From the NCBI GenBank assembly GCA_016802295.1, contig JAESIW010000062.1, positions 111,233 through 175,232 of the forward strand: a stretch of 64,000 bases of DNA, read 5' to 3'. The DNA comes from Brachionus rotundiformis. Taxonomy: Eukaryota > Rotifera > Eurotatoria > Ploima > Brachionidae. A program made the position numbers and the translations under genes. Under the pieces are notes generated by a model. That model was given only the letters and a program-made list of their open reading frames with translations. It was not told where the DNA came from and searched no databases. This document shows, in pieces, positions 55,001 to 64,000 of the stretch. The first letter of the stretch is position 1, and each line of letters begins with the position of its first letter.

Positions 55001-58000
55001 TTTCTTTGCCCATCGGTTGTCTGAATACCTTCTTACGTGCCCAGCCCAACATAACCTGTATCTTCGCATGAGCCTGAATAACCGAGACCAAGTAAAAAAG
55101 CGTAGGCATCTAATAAGACTGATTATGCAAACGTCAACTACAAAAAATGTAACGCTCCACTCAAAAAACGACGTTATTATTATTGTATTAACAAATGTAC
55201 TCAAGATTATTATAATATTTTTTCTTAGTTTTAATTAATAAAAATTTGTTTTACTTCTATTAAAATAATTCGATTTTTGTTATTTTTTATTCAAAACTAA
55301 CAAAACTGTCTAAATTCTTACATTTTTTTTCTTACTTTTGTTATTTTTTTATTAGATTTGTGGTAATAAAATATTTAGGGACTTCGGGGGTCATGATTTT
55401 ACTAATTAGATTTTACACTCAGTTAAAATATTGAAAGAAAATGAAGACCATAAAAATAAGTTTAGACGCAAATCATTAATCTCTAATTAAAACTTAATAA
55501 ATTAACTTGAACGGATTTCTAAATGTTTATTGATAAAATTCTCTATTTTTAAACTAAAAAAAAAAACAAAATATTCAAGCAACTCCTATTTTTTTTGTAA
55601 AAAAGCAAAATTTTGTTCATCACAACTTTCGCATTAGAATAAAAATTCTTTATTCTTAATTTTTAGAAAATTATTCACGTTGGGCTGAAAATAAATTTTC
55701 GACCGGAATAGTTTATTAATACAAGTAAGAGTAAATCCTACAATAAGTAATAAGAAGTTAGCCTCTGAGTTTAATTCTAAGTTTAAAAATGCTAGGGTAA
55801 GCAAGTAGAGAAACAGTAAGGAGATTTCTAACTAGAAGAAATAGGAAAAGAAACTTAAACAGTTGTAATAAAACCATTGCTTACTAAGCCAGATCGAATC
55901 AAAAGATTAAAATGTTATTCAGAAAGACTGAATTGCACAACTGAACGTTGGGAATGGTAATTTTTAGTGAATAGCAACTCTAAAAGGTGCTGGAAGTTCC
56001 GTAGAAATATGGAAATGCATCAGACAGCACATAGAACAATACTAATTTAAGAGTGATTTGACGGGAAAACTATTGCTCTATTACCATAGTATGTCAGATC
56101 CCAATCTTAATCCTATGGAAAACTTATCTTTATATATTGATGCTAAATTAGTAGAAACAAATTTGACCTCAATTGAGCACTTAAAATCGACCCGCTTGAA
56201 AGAATAGCTAAATTTACCTGATGAATATGTGAAACGATTAATTAAATTAATGCCAAAACTCATTCGTCTCTATTTGTTATATAACTATCTGATGTCTTGA
56301 ATAATTAATCAACAAAACTTATTAAAATTCATTTTAGCTAATTTGGCATTTTATGAAAGTATCCTTACTCCTTTTAAAGAATCTTGTCACGTACTTGATT
56401 CACTATCTAAGAAACTCTTATGATATTATTGTTTTTGCCCAAATTATATAGTTAAATAACGAATTAGTTAAAGCAATCTTTTTATTGTCCCATAATATAT
56501 TACATGGTAGCAGCGATAATAGATGGCCACCACAAGTCAGAGGGAAGCAATTAAAACGGTTGATCAGAATTGGACAGCCGAGGTAAAAAGTAAACTATTG
56601 ATGGAATTTGATGCAAACGTAAAGAAGATAAGGGATCTTCAATTAGAGATAGCAGGCAAGGGATACGTGCTAGACTCTAATACACCTGTGTACTATGGAA
56701 AAAGCACAGAAAATGTTGAAAATAGGATATCGATTATATCCAATGGGATAAAAGCTGTTGGTGTCCCGGAAAAAAAAAGCTTGCAGTTATCACTCCTTAT
56801 GTTAAGAAGTCGGCCTTAAGTACACTTTTGAACATCCAAAAAAATTCGTCAGTTAAGACATTTCAATTATTTAAAACTAATAGAGAAAAATTTATTGAAA
56901 TAGCGATTGCTGTGACTTAGCAATCATTTTATCCATTTAATTGGTCTGTATAAGTTCCGTTCTTATTTTCAGATAAAAATTTGAAAAATATCCTTTTTTT
57001 GGGAAAATTCTCTTGCTTAATTGGTTCTTGATGTGTACCAAAGTAATCATGGCTACACATCAGAGGGTTTAAATTGAAAATAAAAACAAATTTTATTTCT
57101 ATAGAATTTAAATGTAAACGCCAATTTGGTAAATTTCAACAACTCACCGGCTTTAGAATCCATTTGGAGCTTTTGGCTTCGAGCTCTTGTTTAAGAAGAT
57201 TGTAGTCTTGTGGAAGAACGTATGTAACAGGCACAAAATTGTATTCTTGCTTTCCAAATATGGCTTGTGCATGGTACAAATTGCGGCACAGCCGATCCTT
57301 TCGTCCGATTTGGAAAGAGCCAGGAAAATGGTTTATCTTTTGGTATTCTTTAATTGATCGGAAGCATTCTGGTTTCATGTGCGAACCCCAAACCCCAATC
57401 CAATCATTCTTGCCATTGGCTATTTTAAAATTAGATCTAGCTATTGTTGCTTTGACCACATTTGGAGTAATCGAGCTCATTTTCCATTTGCATAACCTTT
57501 TTAAGCTTTCTGGTAGCTCTGCTATTTTTTCGTCTTGAGTGACAAATTTTATTGTTGGTGGCACATTGGCAAACAAGCTCAAAGTGAGTGGAGGCTGCAC
57601 AACAGTTGATTTGTCCGATTTTTTGACAAAATTCTGACTGAATAAAAGCTTAAAATCATATCCACTCTTGGCTAAAATGTCCGCCATTGTCTGACCATCG
57701 GTCTCGAAGTCTTCTTCATTGTCCATTCGACCCGTGTTACTTTCTGTGCTATCTGACTCGTCAATGGACGGCGAGGACATCAGCGAGCATACATCTGAGG
57801 CTGTTGTCGAATTCTTTTTCTTGTTTTTTAACTTTAGGTCATCGCATGATCCCAAATTATTGTCATCGTCCAAATCTTGGTCTTCCACATTGTCATCATC
57901 CACTCCATCTTCATCTAGTTTTTCCGGCTCATTAACACTAAAACAAAATTAAATTAATTATGAAATTATTATTTAGAAAAAAATTAATTTTATAACAATT

Positions 58001-61000
58001 TAATTATTTAGTTTTTTTTATTAATTAAATTAATAGCAATAACCTGTCACTTATTAAATTAAGACAGATACAAAAGACAGCCTCTAGTTTTTTCCTAATT
58101 TTGCATGATAAAATCGCTGAAATTACCATAACAATAAATGATAAAAGCTAATGACAAGAGACTTGAGTTGGTGAGTAACTATGGAAGGTCAATACTGGTA
58201 TGGTATATTAACAAAAAATGCTTTAGAAAACAGATCAAAGGCTTATTGGTTTTTGGTAATGAAATTTTTTTTTCTAATTCAAAAGTGATGGTAAAAGCCA
58301 TTTACAGTTGACCTTTTAACCATAAATAAAAAATTCAAAACAATAAAATTTTAATTTAAAAATGATAACTTTTATAATATAATTATTTTTATTCACTAAA
58401 TGTTTTTTTGGTCACATCTTTGTCAATAGGTATCTATTAAACATAGCGTTTGAATCAACTTGTCATAAAAGTTTGATAGACTGATCCAAGGCTACTTACG
58501 TAAATATTAAAGCCTAAATAATTTTTATGTATGGAAAATTATGCACAATATTTGGTAATGTTAAAAATGGTACACTTGACTTAAAACACATTTTTGGATT
58601 AATTTTTTTTATATTATTTTAATATTTACTGAGACTATCAGATATTATTAAATGATTATTTTTGAATAAGATTTTTAAATTCATTCAAATGAAAATATTA
58701 AAATATCGTGTAAATTTTTTCTTATATAATCAACTCTTAAATTTATCATAAAATAGATAAATATCGGCGTGATTTTGCAAATATTTATCTAAATAAGTAA
58801 GGTAAAAGATAATGTAAAAACCATTGACAACATGTTGGTTTAGGTCTTATTTTTTTACTTTAAAAATTTCTTGATTCAAATATAAACTCTACAAATATTT
58901 GTCATCTAAAAAATAAATAGTCTATATTTTAATATTTTTTTTTCCTTATTTTTTCTGTCTATGTAACTAAAACCTAATAAATAAATAATTAATTATATAA
59001 TTGTGAATCGCACATTAAACGCAAACCTCGAAAGACCTACAGAGGCTGTGGAAGGCAAGAAAATATTTGTGAGATCACACCCAGCCATAGAACATCCTAT
59101 AATATTTTAATTATTTAAAAATGTGACTAAAACCTAATAAATCCATTTACACACAAAACTTACTGCACTGGAGATTCTGGAAATCTATAATGTTTTTAAT
59201 TATTCAAGTTGAATAATGCATTATCTTTTTGTTTTTTTTACTTTATAATCTTATATTCTATTACTTAACTTTTAATGCCGAGTTTCTTAAATATTAATTA
59301 AGGCTAAATATCAATAATCGCTAAATTTTTATTTATCGATATATCAGCTTCAGTTTTTAGAGACAGATTGAAACAGTCTCTATACTTTATTTTCTTTTGC
59401 ATGTGCTTTTCTGCAGTTAATCTTCATTGTTATAGAAGGACTAAATTTACTAATATTTGTAGATTCCGAATAAAGAGTTACCCAAATAAATCTTTCTCTA
59501 AATTCAAAGTAGTCCCTATTTAGTTCTTGAATATAACATGCTTATACAAAGTGGATTAAAGCACAATGAAATGCGTAAAAAGTTCCTAGAGGATCAACAC
59601 GAAATTATATTTTTTTTTAATCTACTGTTGTAAACCCTTGCAAATAAGTGCCACCCAAAATCGTGTCTTTATTGAAGAAATTAAGCCTTTAGATAATGGA
59701 AAATTTTCTTCAGATTAAATATTTTTTAGGGATCTAAGTATGCTTTACAAGGAAGAAACATGGATAGAACTAAGCTACTTTTGATTAGCTTTAAAAAAGG
59801 GGCTTTAGGGGGGCACTTATTTGCAAGGGTTTACGTTAACTACTCAGAGGGCTTTTATAACGAAACCAAAACCAAAAACTCTAAACTAATGATACAAGGT
59901 TTCTATCTTATACAGTATTGCACCAAAGATTAGACGCATTAGTTTTTTTCATAAGAATTTTTAATTTTGTTTAAGAAATTTATTTAATAAAAATCGATTT
60001 TTAATTAAACTAACTCTACTCTTCAAATTGATATAAAATACATGATAATTCGATATTACATTCAGCTGAAAAATTAAAATTAATCCATGGTCAAGGTCAT
60101 ATATTGATGCAAAATTAGTACAAACAGAGTTGACCTCATACGAGCACTTAAAATCGACACTTCTGAAGGAATGGCTAAATGTACCTGATGAATATGTGAA
60201 AAAAATTAGTTGAATCAATGTCAAAACGTATTCGTGCTTGTAATGATGCAAAAAGTGGTAATTTTAAATACTAAAAATGCGCATGCGTCTAAACTTTTGT
60301 GCAATACTGTTTAATATCTATTACGATAGTGTTAACATCAGCCGGATTCAAATAAAATTACCACTTAAATAGTTTTATCAATAGAAGAGTTTTAAATTAA
60401 AAAAAGATAATTAAGCACGTTCTATTCCACAAACTTTTCCAGTTAAAAAATATTAAACTTGTTAACATAAAGAGTTTACTTAACTAATTTCTCATTTTCC
60501 TTCTTAATTAATTAATCCTGAATTAAATCAATATGTCTGGTAAGGCAACTTGGCACATCTGTGTCAGATAGTAAAAGGCACTAAGAAAAGATAAAAAAGC
60601 ACTACATCAATACGTTTAAGACTTGTAAATGAGCTTAAAATCTTGAAAAGGTATTCATTTAGTTTAAAAGCAACCTTAAATTGCTGGTAAAGTCATAGTA
60701 GTCCTCATCGTTTTCAAAATCGTCCTCTTCGTCTATCTCATTTAGACAATTGGATGATTCGAACTCATTTGTTTTGCTATTGTAGCTGTCAATTGAGCTG
60801 GCAAGTCGGTTCTCTTTGTTTTCAATGGTCTTGAATGCCACACTTTTTGTTCTGATCTCTAGAGACGATGATGAACTTGTGCTACCAATTCTCTGGTTTG
60901 CTTGGCTGAATTTATTCTTAAATAAATAATTGGAAACAAAGCTGTTTTTGGTTTTTTTGGCATGTTTGGTCGAATTGTGCGACCCAGAGGAAGCAGTGGT

Positions 61001-62091
61001 GGAGACCGAAGGTGAAGAGACTTGTGAATTAAAAGAGGCATTTTTTTTCACCTTGCTTTTGTTGTTCTCGTTTAGCTGAGAGTTACAGCTGCGCTGCTCG
61101 ATTGGCGGCAGTGGCAAAATTTGCTCATTTCTGAAGTAACAATTGGAGTTTTTTATCTGGTAAATCATAATGGGACAAGGAGAATTTGCTTTTTGGCAAA
61201 CCGAATAGCTGTAGTTGTAGATAAATGGCTGCTTGCTGTTGTTGACCAGATCTGTCTTGATTTGATTAATGGTATTCATATGAGACTGGTGGTTTTTGAG
61301 CGAGGCCCGATATGGCTTAAAATCTGGAGAATTGCTTGCTTGCTGAGGTGTTGTTCTCGCCTTGAGGGACATAGGCCTCGATCCGGTCAGTGACATGTGC
61401 TGACACCGGTTTATCACCGGACTGGACACCCTGAGAAAGCGACTCACAGACTGCTGGTTCTTGGTCGGCGACGAAGAACGCTTCATTTTATGTCATTCTA
61501 AGACTATCACCAAAGTTTACTTTCTAATTAAGCTATCTAGACTAAGAAGCCTTAAACGTATCGAATCTAATTCAAGTTAATTAGAAATATATTCAAAAAT
61601 TTTTTTTTTTTTTTTTTTCAGCGATAGGTACCAAAACAAAGAAGTTGCCAAGGAGACCAGAATATTATTTTTTTATTAAAGAAATAAAACTAAAATAAAA
61701 AATCTGTCATTTTTGAGAGTTTTTGGTCGTAATAGAGTAAAAGAAAAACATACAAACCTTTTAGGCATAATAACATTTGAGAGCTTGTTTGCTTTTTGAG
61801 AGCTTGTTTCTTGGCTCGACTCAACAATGGTACTAAATTTAATGTTGTTGTTTGTAGACGCTTGTTCTGGCTTTGGTCGATTGTAGGCGCTGTATATTGA
61901 GCTTGTCTCGTTGTAGGCATCGAATTTTCTATCTATTTCTTTAGGTGTGGCAATTGTCAGTGATTTAAGCGAAGTATTGGAGTCGCTTGGTGACTCCAAA
62001 GCGCTAGATTGGCTCTCGTTTTTGGCAAAATTTTTCTCCAACTCCTTGGCTCCAAGCTCACTTTGATCAGACACTTCTTTTTTCAAGCGTT
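52082..62091 (-). CDS. TTLL4: Tubulin polyglutamylase TTLL4-like, at least six exons, 5' end not found
   Basis: Minus-strand exons: about 61758-62091, 57148-57937, 53788-53999, 53509-53730, 53086-53455 and 52082-52387; all joins keep frame with GT..AG. Together they give about 740 residues. The first exon is a Ser/Asn-rich N-terminal region without an in-frame ATG except near its end (NVIMPK), so an upstream exon is missing or starts outside the window. The 790-bp exon holds an acidic region, then the TTL domain start (LFANVPPTIKF, HFPGSFQIGRKDRL). Later exons carry PASARGQGIRVV, DLRIYVYVTSYDPLRIYLFND, FMHLTNYSIN, HELFGFD and KPWIVEVNISPSLHSSSPLD, the ATP-grasp core shared with vertebrate TTLL4, and a C-terminal LTPDDIRILIESEDE helix. 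TTLL4 adds glutamate branches to tubulin and other proteins in cilia and cytoplasm. An N gap and duplicated sequence lie between the last two exons. Confidence 0.9.
52380..52616. repeat. Left copy of a 237-bp duplication flanking the gap (probable assembly artefact)
   Basis: Almost identical to 53017-53253; differences include CATCATTATG against CATCATTGTG and CTGATCTATTC against CTGATCGGTTC. It contains part of the penultimate TTLL4 exon and the last intron, repeated in the same order. An exon would be half duplicated if this were real. Confidence 0.85.
52617..53016. other. Assembly gap, 400 N
   Basis: A run of exactly 400 unknown bases inside the last intron/exon junction region of TTLL4. 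The round size suggests an estimated or placeholder gap. Open frames running through it are meaningless. Confidence 0.98.
53017..53253. repeat. Right copy of the 237-bp duplication flanking the gap
   Basis: The copy contiguous with the complete penultimate TTLL4 exon (53086-53455), so it is the one to trust for the gene model. Confidence 0.85.
54141..54762. repeat. Possible MITE in TTLL4 intron (imperfect 25-30 bp TIR)
   Basis: TATTTATCTGTACCGAGCTA at the left resembles the reverse complement of the right end (GATCGAGCTATTGCTCCTTC). The same terminus-like sequence, TCTGTACCGAGCTAAAGCTC, occurs at about 63152-63171. Interior non-coding. Confidence 0.5.
54962..55204 (-). pseudogene. LINE polyprotein C-terminal scrap in TTLL4 intron
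   Basis: The 80-codon minus frame includes RYRLCWAGHVRRYSDNRWAK, the R-x-x-WxGHVxR block found after the RT domain in several LINE clades. Upstream residues are not RT-like, so it is a fragment. Confidence 0.6.
55740..56290 (+). pseudogene. Tc1-like transposase remnant in TTLL4 intron
   Basis: Frames joined through stops read ASEFNSKFKNARVSK (second HTH) at about 55760 and, near 56085-56280, SDPNLNPMENLSLYIDAKLV, NLTSIEHLK and LPDEYVKRLIKLMPKLIR (Glu motif and C-terminus). Closest in this window to the element at 19827-21269 and the remnant at 59913-60309. Confidence 0.7.
56300..56880 (+). mobile_element. LTR retrotransposon 5' end: LTR edge, primer-binding site and gag start
   Basis: LTR-like sequence ends TATTACA at 56504. 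TGGTAGCAGCG follows immediately, matching the usual primer-binding site for initiator Met tRNA (TGGTAxCAGxG). At 56523 an ATG opens a 98-codon gag-like frame (MATTSQREAIKTVDQNW, YYGKSTENVENRISI). A frameshift in an A9 run near 56770 moves it into KKLAVITPYVKKSALSTLL. The rest of the element is absent. Confidence 0.6.
57990..59620. other. TTLL4 intron, no gene seen
   Basis: AT-rich intronic sequence. A short direct repeat (ACTAAAACCTAATAAAT at about 58965 and 59125) brackets about 150 bp of slightly more GC-rich DNA (TCGAAAGACCTACAGAGGC). Nothing else is recognised. Confidence 0.4.
59630..59834. mobile_element. MITE, 205 bp, with about 24-bp TIRs
   Basis: GTAAACCCTTGCAAATAAGT at 59630 is mirrored by ACTTATTTGCAAGGGTTTAC ending at 59834; pairing continues into GCC(A/C)CCC. 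GTT flanks both sides and may be a 3-bp target duplication. The interior is non-coding. Confidence 0.82.
59913..60309 (+). mobile_element. Tc1-like deletion derivative (397 bp)
   Basis: The left end CAGTATTGCACCAAAGATTA follows a TA. The right end reverse-complements to CAGTATTGCACAAAAGTTTA. Between them only a transposase C-terminus remains (TSYEHLKSTLLKEWLNVPDE, then VKKLVESMSKRIRACNDAKS at 60120-60260, frame-shifted). It is an internally deleted copy that could still be moved in trans in principle. Confidence 0.78.
60659..61486 (-). CDS. Hypothetical Ser/Lys/Asn-rich protein, 275 aa, within a TTLL4 intron
   Basis: An unbroken frame starting MKRSSSPTKNQQSVSRFLRV, with an in-frame TGA just upstream of the ATG, so the start is well set. 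The body is low-complexity and basic with Ser runs (GSTSSSSSLEIRTKS), a Pro patch (ILPLPPIEQR) and an acidic tail (NEIDEEDDFENDEDYYDF) ending NLRLLLN. No domain is recognised; it looks intrinsically disordered. It lies on the same strand as TTLL4, between exons whose joined phases match without it, so I read it as a nested intronless gene. Its GC content is clearly higher than the flanks, supporting real coding. Confidence 0.65.
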   Translation of the reverse strand: MKRSSSPTKNQQSVSRFLRVSSPVINRCQHMSLTGSRPMSLKARTTPQQASNSPDFKPYRASLKNHQSHMNTINQIKTDLVNNSKQPFIYNYSYSVCQKANSPCPIMIYQIKNSNCYFRNEQILPLPPIEQRSCNSQLNENNKSKVKKNASFNSQVSSPSVSTTASSGSHNSTKHAKKTKNSFVSNYLFKNKFSQANQRIGSTSSSSSLEIRTKSVAFKTIENKENRLASSIDSYNSKTNEFESSNCLNEIDEEDDFENDEDYYDFTSNLRLLLN

Positions 62092-62109
62092 CTTGATTAT
62101 AAAGCAAAA

Positions 62110-63240
62110 TTAATTAAAAATTATAAAAAAATTATCACATCTTTTAGAAAAAGATAGATCGCTTGGTTTAAATTTGCCAAATTGGAATGGGGTCAAAATT
62201 TTAATTTAAAATTTAATTATTTGTTATTGCTAATTATTTTTAATTCAAGGTTTCAGCGCTTTTATTTGTTGATTAAAATTTTAATTTTAATTTTAAATTA
62301 AAATATCCACAAATGTTCTCATATATTTCTTATAAAAATTTAAATATTATTCAATAGATCAATCTCAAAAAGAGCTCACCACAGGCAATAAATTAAAAAA
62401 TTTATAAAAGAATTTTTAATTAAAACTAACGAAAACTTATATTTTGATAATAAATAAATAAATAAACAAATAAAACTAAAACAATAGGCTTAGAATCTAT
62501 ATAAAAATTTAAAAATATTATTTTTATTTTTATTTTTTTATGCAAAAATTCTTTAATGAATTCAAATCATGATTTCTTTGACTTGGATATTTTATAATAA
62601 GCCAAATAATTCATAAAAAGTAGTAAAAACTACTAAATTATTTTTTCAAATCTCGAATTTATCTTTTAAAATACATCTAGCTTAGACGTGATTAAATCTA
62701 ATTAATAATTTTTGTGTTTTTGTTTACTTTCCGCATTAATTATTAGTTAAGGCTAGAAAGTTCCAAATTGGTGATGTTTAAACAGCTTAAATGATAAAAA
62801 TAAATTTCTAAACAAAAGAAAATAATTGAGAGATAAATACTAAATTAAGCCTAACAAAATCGGCCATTTTTTGGCAAAAAAATAGCTGTTAATTGACACC
62901 CTATTTATTTTTATTGAAAATTGATAGATTATGTATCAATTATTGTACCAAATTAAATATTAAATAATAGATAAGTATCATCTATTTAAAGTTCTAAATC
63001 TAAATCTTTCAAAAATGGAAAATTTTTTTTATCTTTCTTTATTTTTGAATTTTTTTTGTCAACTCTGATCTAAAAAACTTTTGACTTATATTTTATGCTC
63101 ATACCAAATTTCATTGTTCTGCTACTAGAAAAAATTATTCATTGGTATATCTGTACCGAGCTAAAGCTCCTTCAGAATAGGAATATAAATCAATAAATAA
63201 AAATTAAAATAGAATATTAAAAAAATTAAAGAATTAGTTA
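62110..63240. other. No gene seen
   Basis: AT-rich. The missing 5' exon and promoter of TTLL4 could lie here, but no ATG-bearing exon in phase was convincing. A TCTGTACCGAGCTAAAGCTC motif at about 63152 is shared with the MITE-like ends in the TTLL4 intron. Confidence 0.4.
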
Positions 63241-63248
63241 GATAGCAA

Positions 63249-63509
63249 TTACACAGTGGAGTCAGGTATTCGAGATATATTGATTCGAATACGGCTGACT
63301 AATCTGATATCTAATGGAACAGAATTACTTAGTCCAGCCCTAACATATCTCTTACTCAATTCAAAAAGTCGATTCGAAACTGTTAGTAGTTTAAGTTTAT
63401 TTAAGGCCTCGTTGTGTAAAATGTTTCTATCAGATTTTAGTTTAAGAATATATCTGACGGCAGAGTTTAGAATAGCCAGTATTTTTCTGATACTATTTTC
63501 AGATGACAA
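63249..63509 (-). pseudogene. LINE polyprotein C-terminal scrap
   Basis: The 86-codon minus frame reads SIRKILAILNSAVRYILKLK, then LLTVSNRLFELSKRYVRAGL, matching the post-RT region of jockey/CR1-like LINEs, where an ILNxAxRxI block is followed by a short helical C-terminus. It abuts the integrase fragment at 63540. Confidence 0.6.
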
Positions 63510-63539
63510 ATTTAAGCAAAGAAATGAATAGTCTACTGT

Positions 63540-63857
63540 ATCCTAACAGACGGTGCGAAAAACTTTCATTCGGAACTCTTAAGCAAAATCTATGAATTAC
63601 TCGACATTCATAAACTCAAGACTTCACCATATCACCCTGAGTGTGCTGGTTTGACCGAACGTTTTAATCGCACATTAAAGACAATGCTTTCATACTTCGT
63701 CAACGAGCACCAAAATAATTGGGATGAGTATTTACAATATATGGCATATGCAAACAACACATCAACCCATGCAATCACTAACCATACACCATACGAAGTT
63801 GTATACGGCAGAAAACCAAAGATACCATTAGATTTAATAATTGATAACGAAGACTAG
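63540..63857 (+). pseudogene. Retrotransposon integrase fragment (Ty3/gypsy-like)
   Basis: The frame reads ILTDGAKNFHSELLSKIYEL (second catalytic Asp), TSPYHPECAGLTERFNRTLK (catalytic Glu in TERFNRTL) and THAITNHTPYEVVYGRKPKI. This is the C-terminal two thirds of an rve integrase core. It begins abruptly and stops at 63857; the first catalytic Asp and all other pol domains are absent. Confidence 0.82.
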
Positions 63858-64000
63858 CCTCAATTACTAAAATCTTACGATTTTATACAGTTCCTAGCGA
63901 CTAAAGGGACTCTCTTTTTTTTTTCCTCTTTCCAATTTGAGTCAAATTAAGGCAATTTTTTGAAATTTTTTAAATCTTTGTTTAACACTATTAAGTAATT

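Noticed and set aside
57239..57952. Plus-strand open frames of 77-99 codons
   Set aside because: They are antisense shadows of the conserved TTLL4 exon, which has clear family motifs on the minus strand.
1..64000. tRNA, rRNA or other structured RNA genes
   Set aside because: Looked for GC-rich cloverleaf or rRNA-like blocks and saw none; a covariance-model scan would be needed to exclude small RNAs.

Overview
The window looks like nuclear DNA of a small invertebrate animal. It is very AT-rich, genes sit on both strands, most spliceable introns are about 50-70 bp with GT..AG ends, and the host genes are metazoan: a NIDO-AMOP-VWD surface protein, an astacin metallopeptidase and a TTLL4-type tubulin polyglutamylase. 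A monogonont rotifer (Brachionus-like) is my best guess. That is inference from style and gene content, not proof. More than half of the window is transposable elements (TEs) or their debris.

Layout. 1-2.66 kb: a foldback element and copy 1 of a duplicated segment carrying a decayed LTR and a Tc1 stub. 2.7-7.15 kb: a dead hAT transposase (minus strand) split by a complete Mutator-like element (3466-6130) that encodes a MULE transposase plus a Ulp1-type cysteine protease. 7.9-12.35 kb: a CACTA-type (tnp2-like) transposase and a downstream coiled-coil partner gene. 13.2-13.9 kb: a decayed coiled-coil gene. 14.5-17.4 kb: a 964-residue NIDO/AMOP/VWD protein in one exon. 18.25-21.27 kb: copy 2 of the duplicated segment, with a 324-bp solo LTR and a full-length but broken Tc1. 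21.28-24.74 kb: an apparently intact 3.47-kb element with nearly identical 345-bp terminal inverted repeats (TIRs), a six-exon DD34E transposase and a five-exon partner gene on the opposite strand. 25-28 kb: gene-family debris and a small Gly-rich MGC gene. 28.2-30.35 kb: a Tigger/pogo element. 30.4-43.5 kb: LINE and Ty3/gypsy remains, foldback elements and long stretches without recognisable genes. 44.0-50.8 kb: two nearly identical glycosyltransferase-like genes flanking a second Gly-rich MGC gene and an astacin gene. 51-52 kb: transposon and LINE scraps. 52.1-62.1 kb: TTLL4 on the minus strand, with two TE-loaded introns, an assembly gap with a false duplication, and a possible nested intronless gene. 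62.1-64 kb: no host gene; LINE and integrase fragments.

How the parts relate. The host genes do not form a pathway. The clearest biology is (i) the two-gene, intron-rich Tc1/mariner-superfamily element, the best candidate for something undescribed; (ii) TE nests whose insertion order can be read from target-site duplications (TSDs); (iii) a small family of MGC-type Gly-rich proteins that share a promoter and a 3' palindrome; and (iv) near-identical duplicates of a type II membrane protein with decayed copies nearby. Splice structures were worked out by eye from reading-frame continuity and GT..AG signals.
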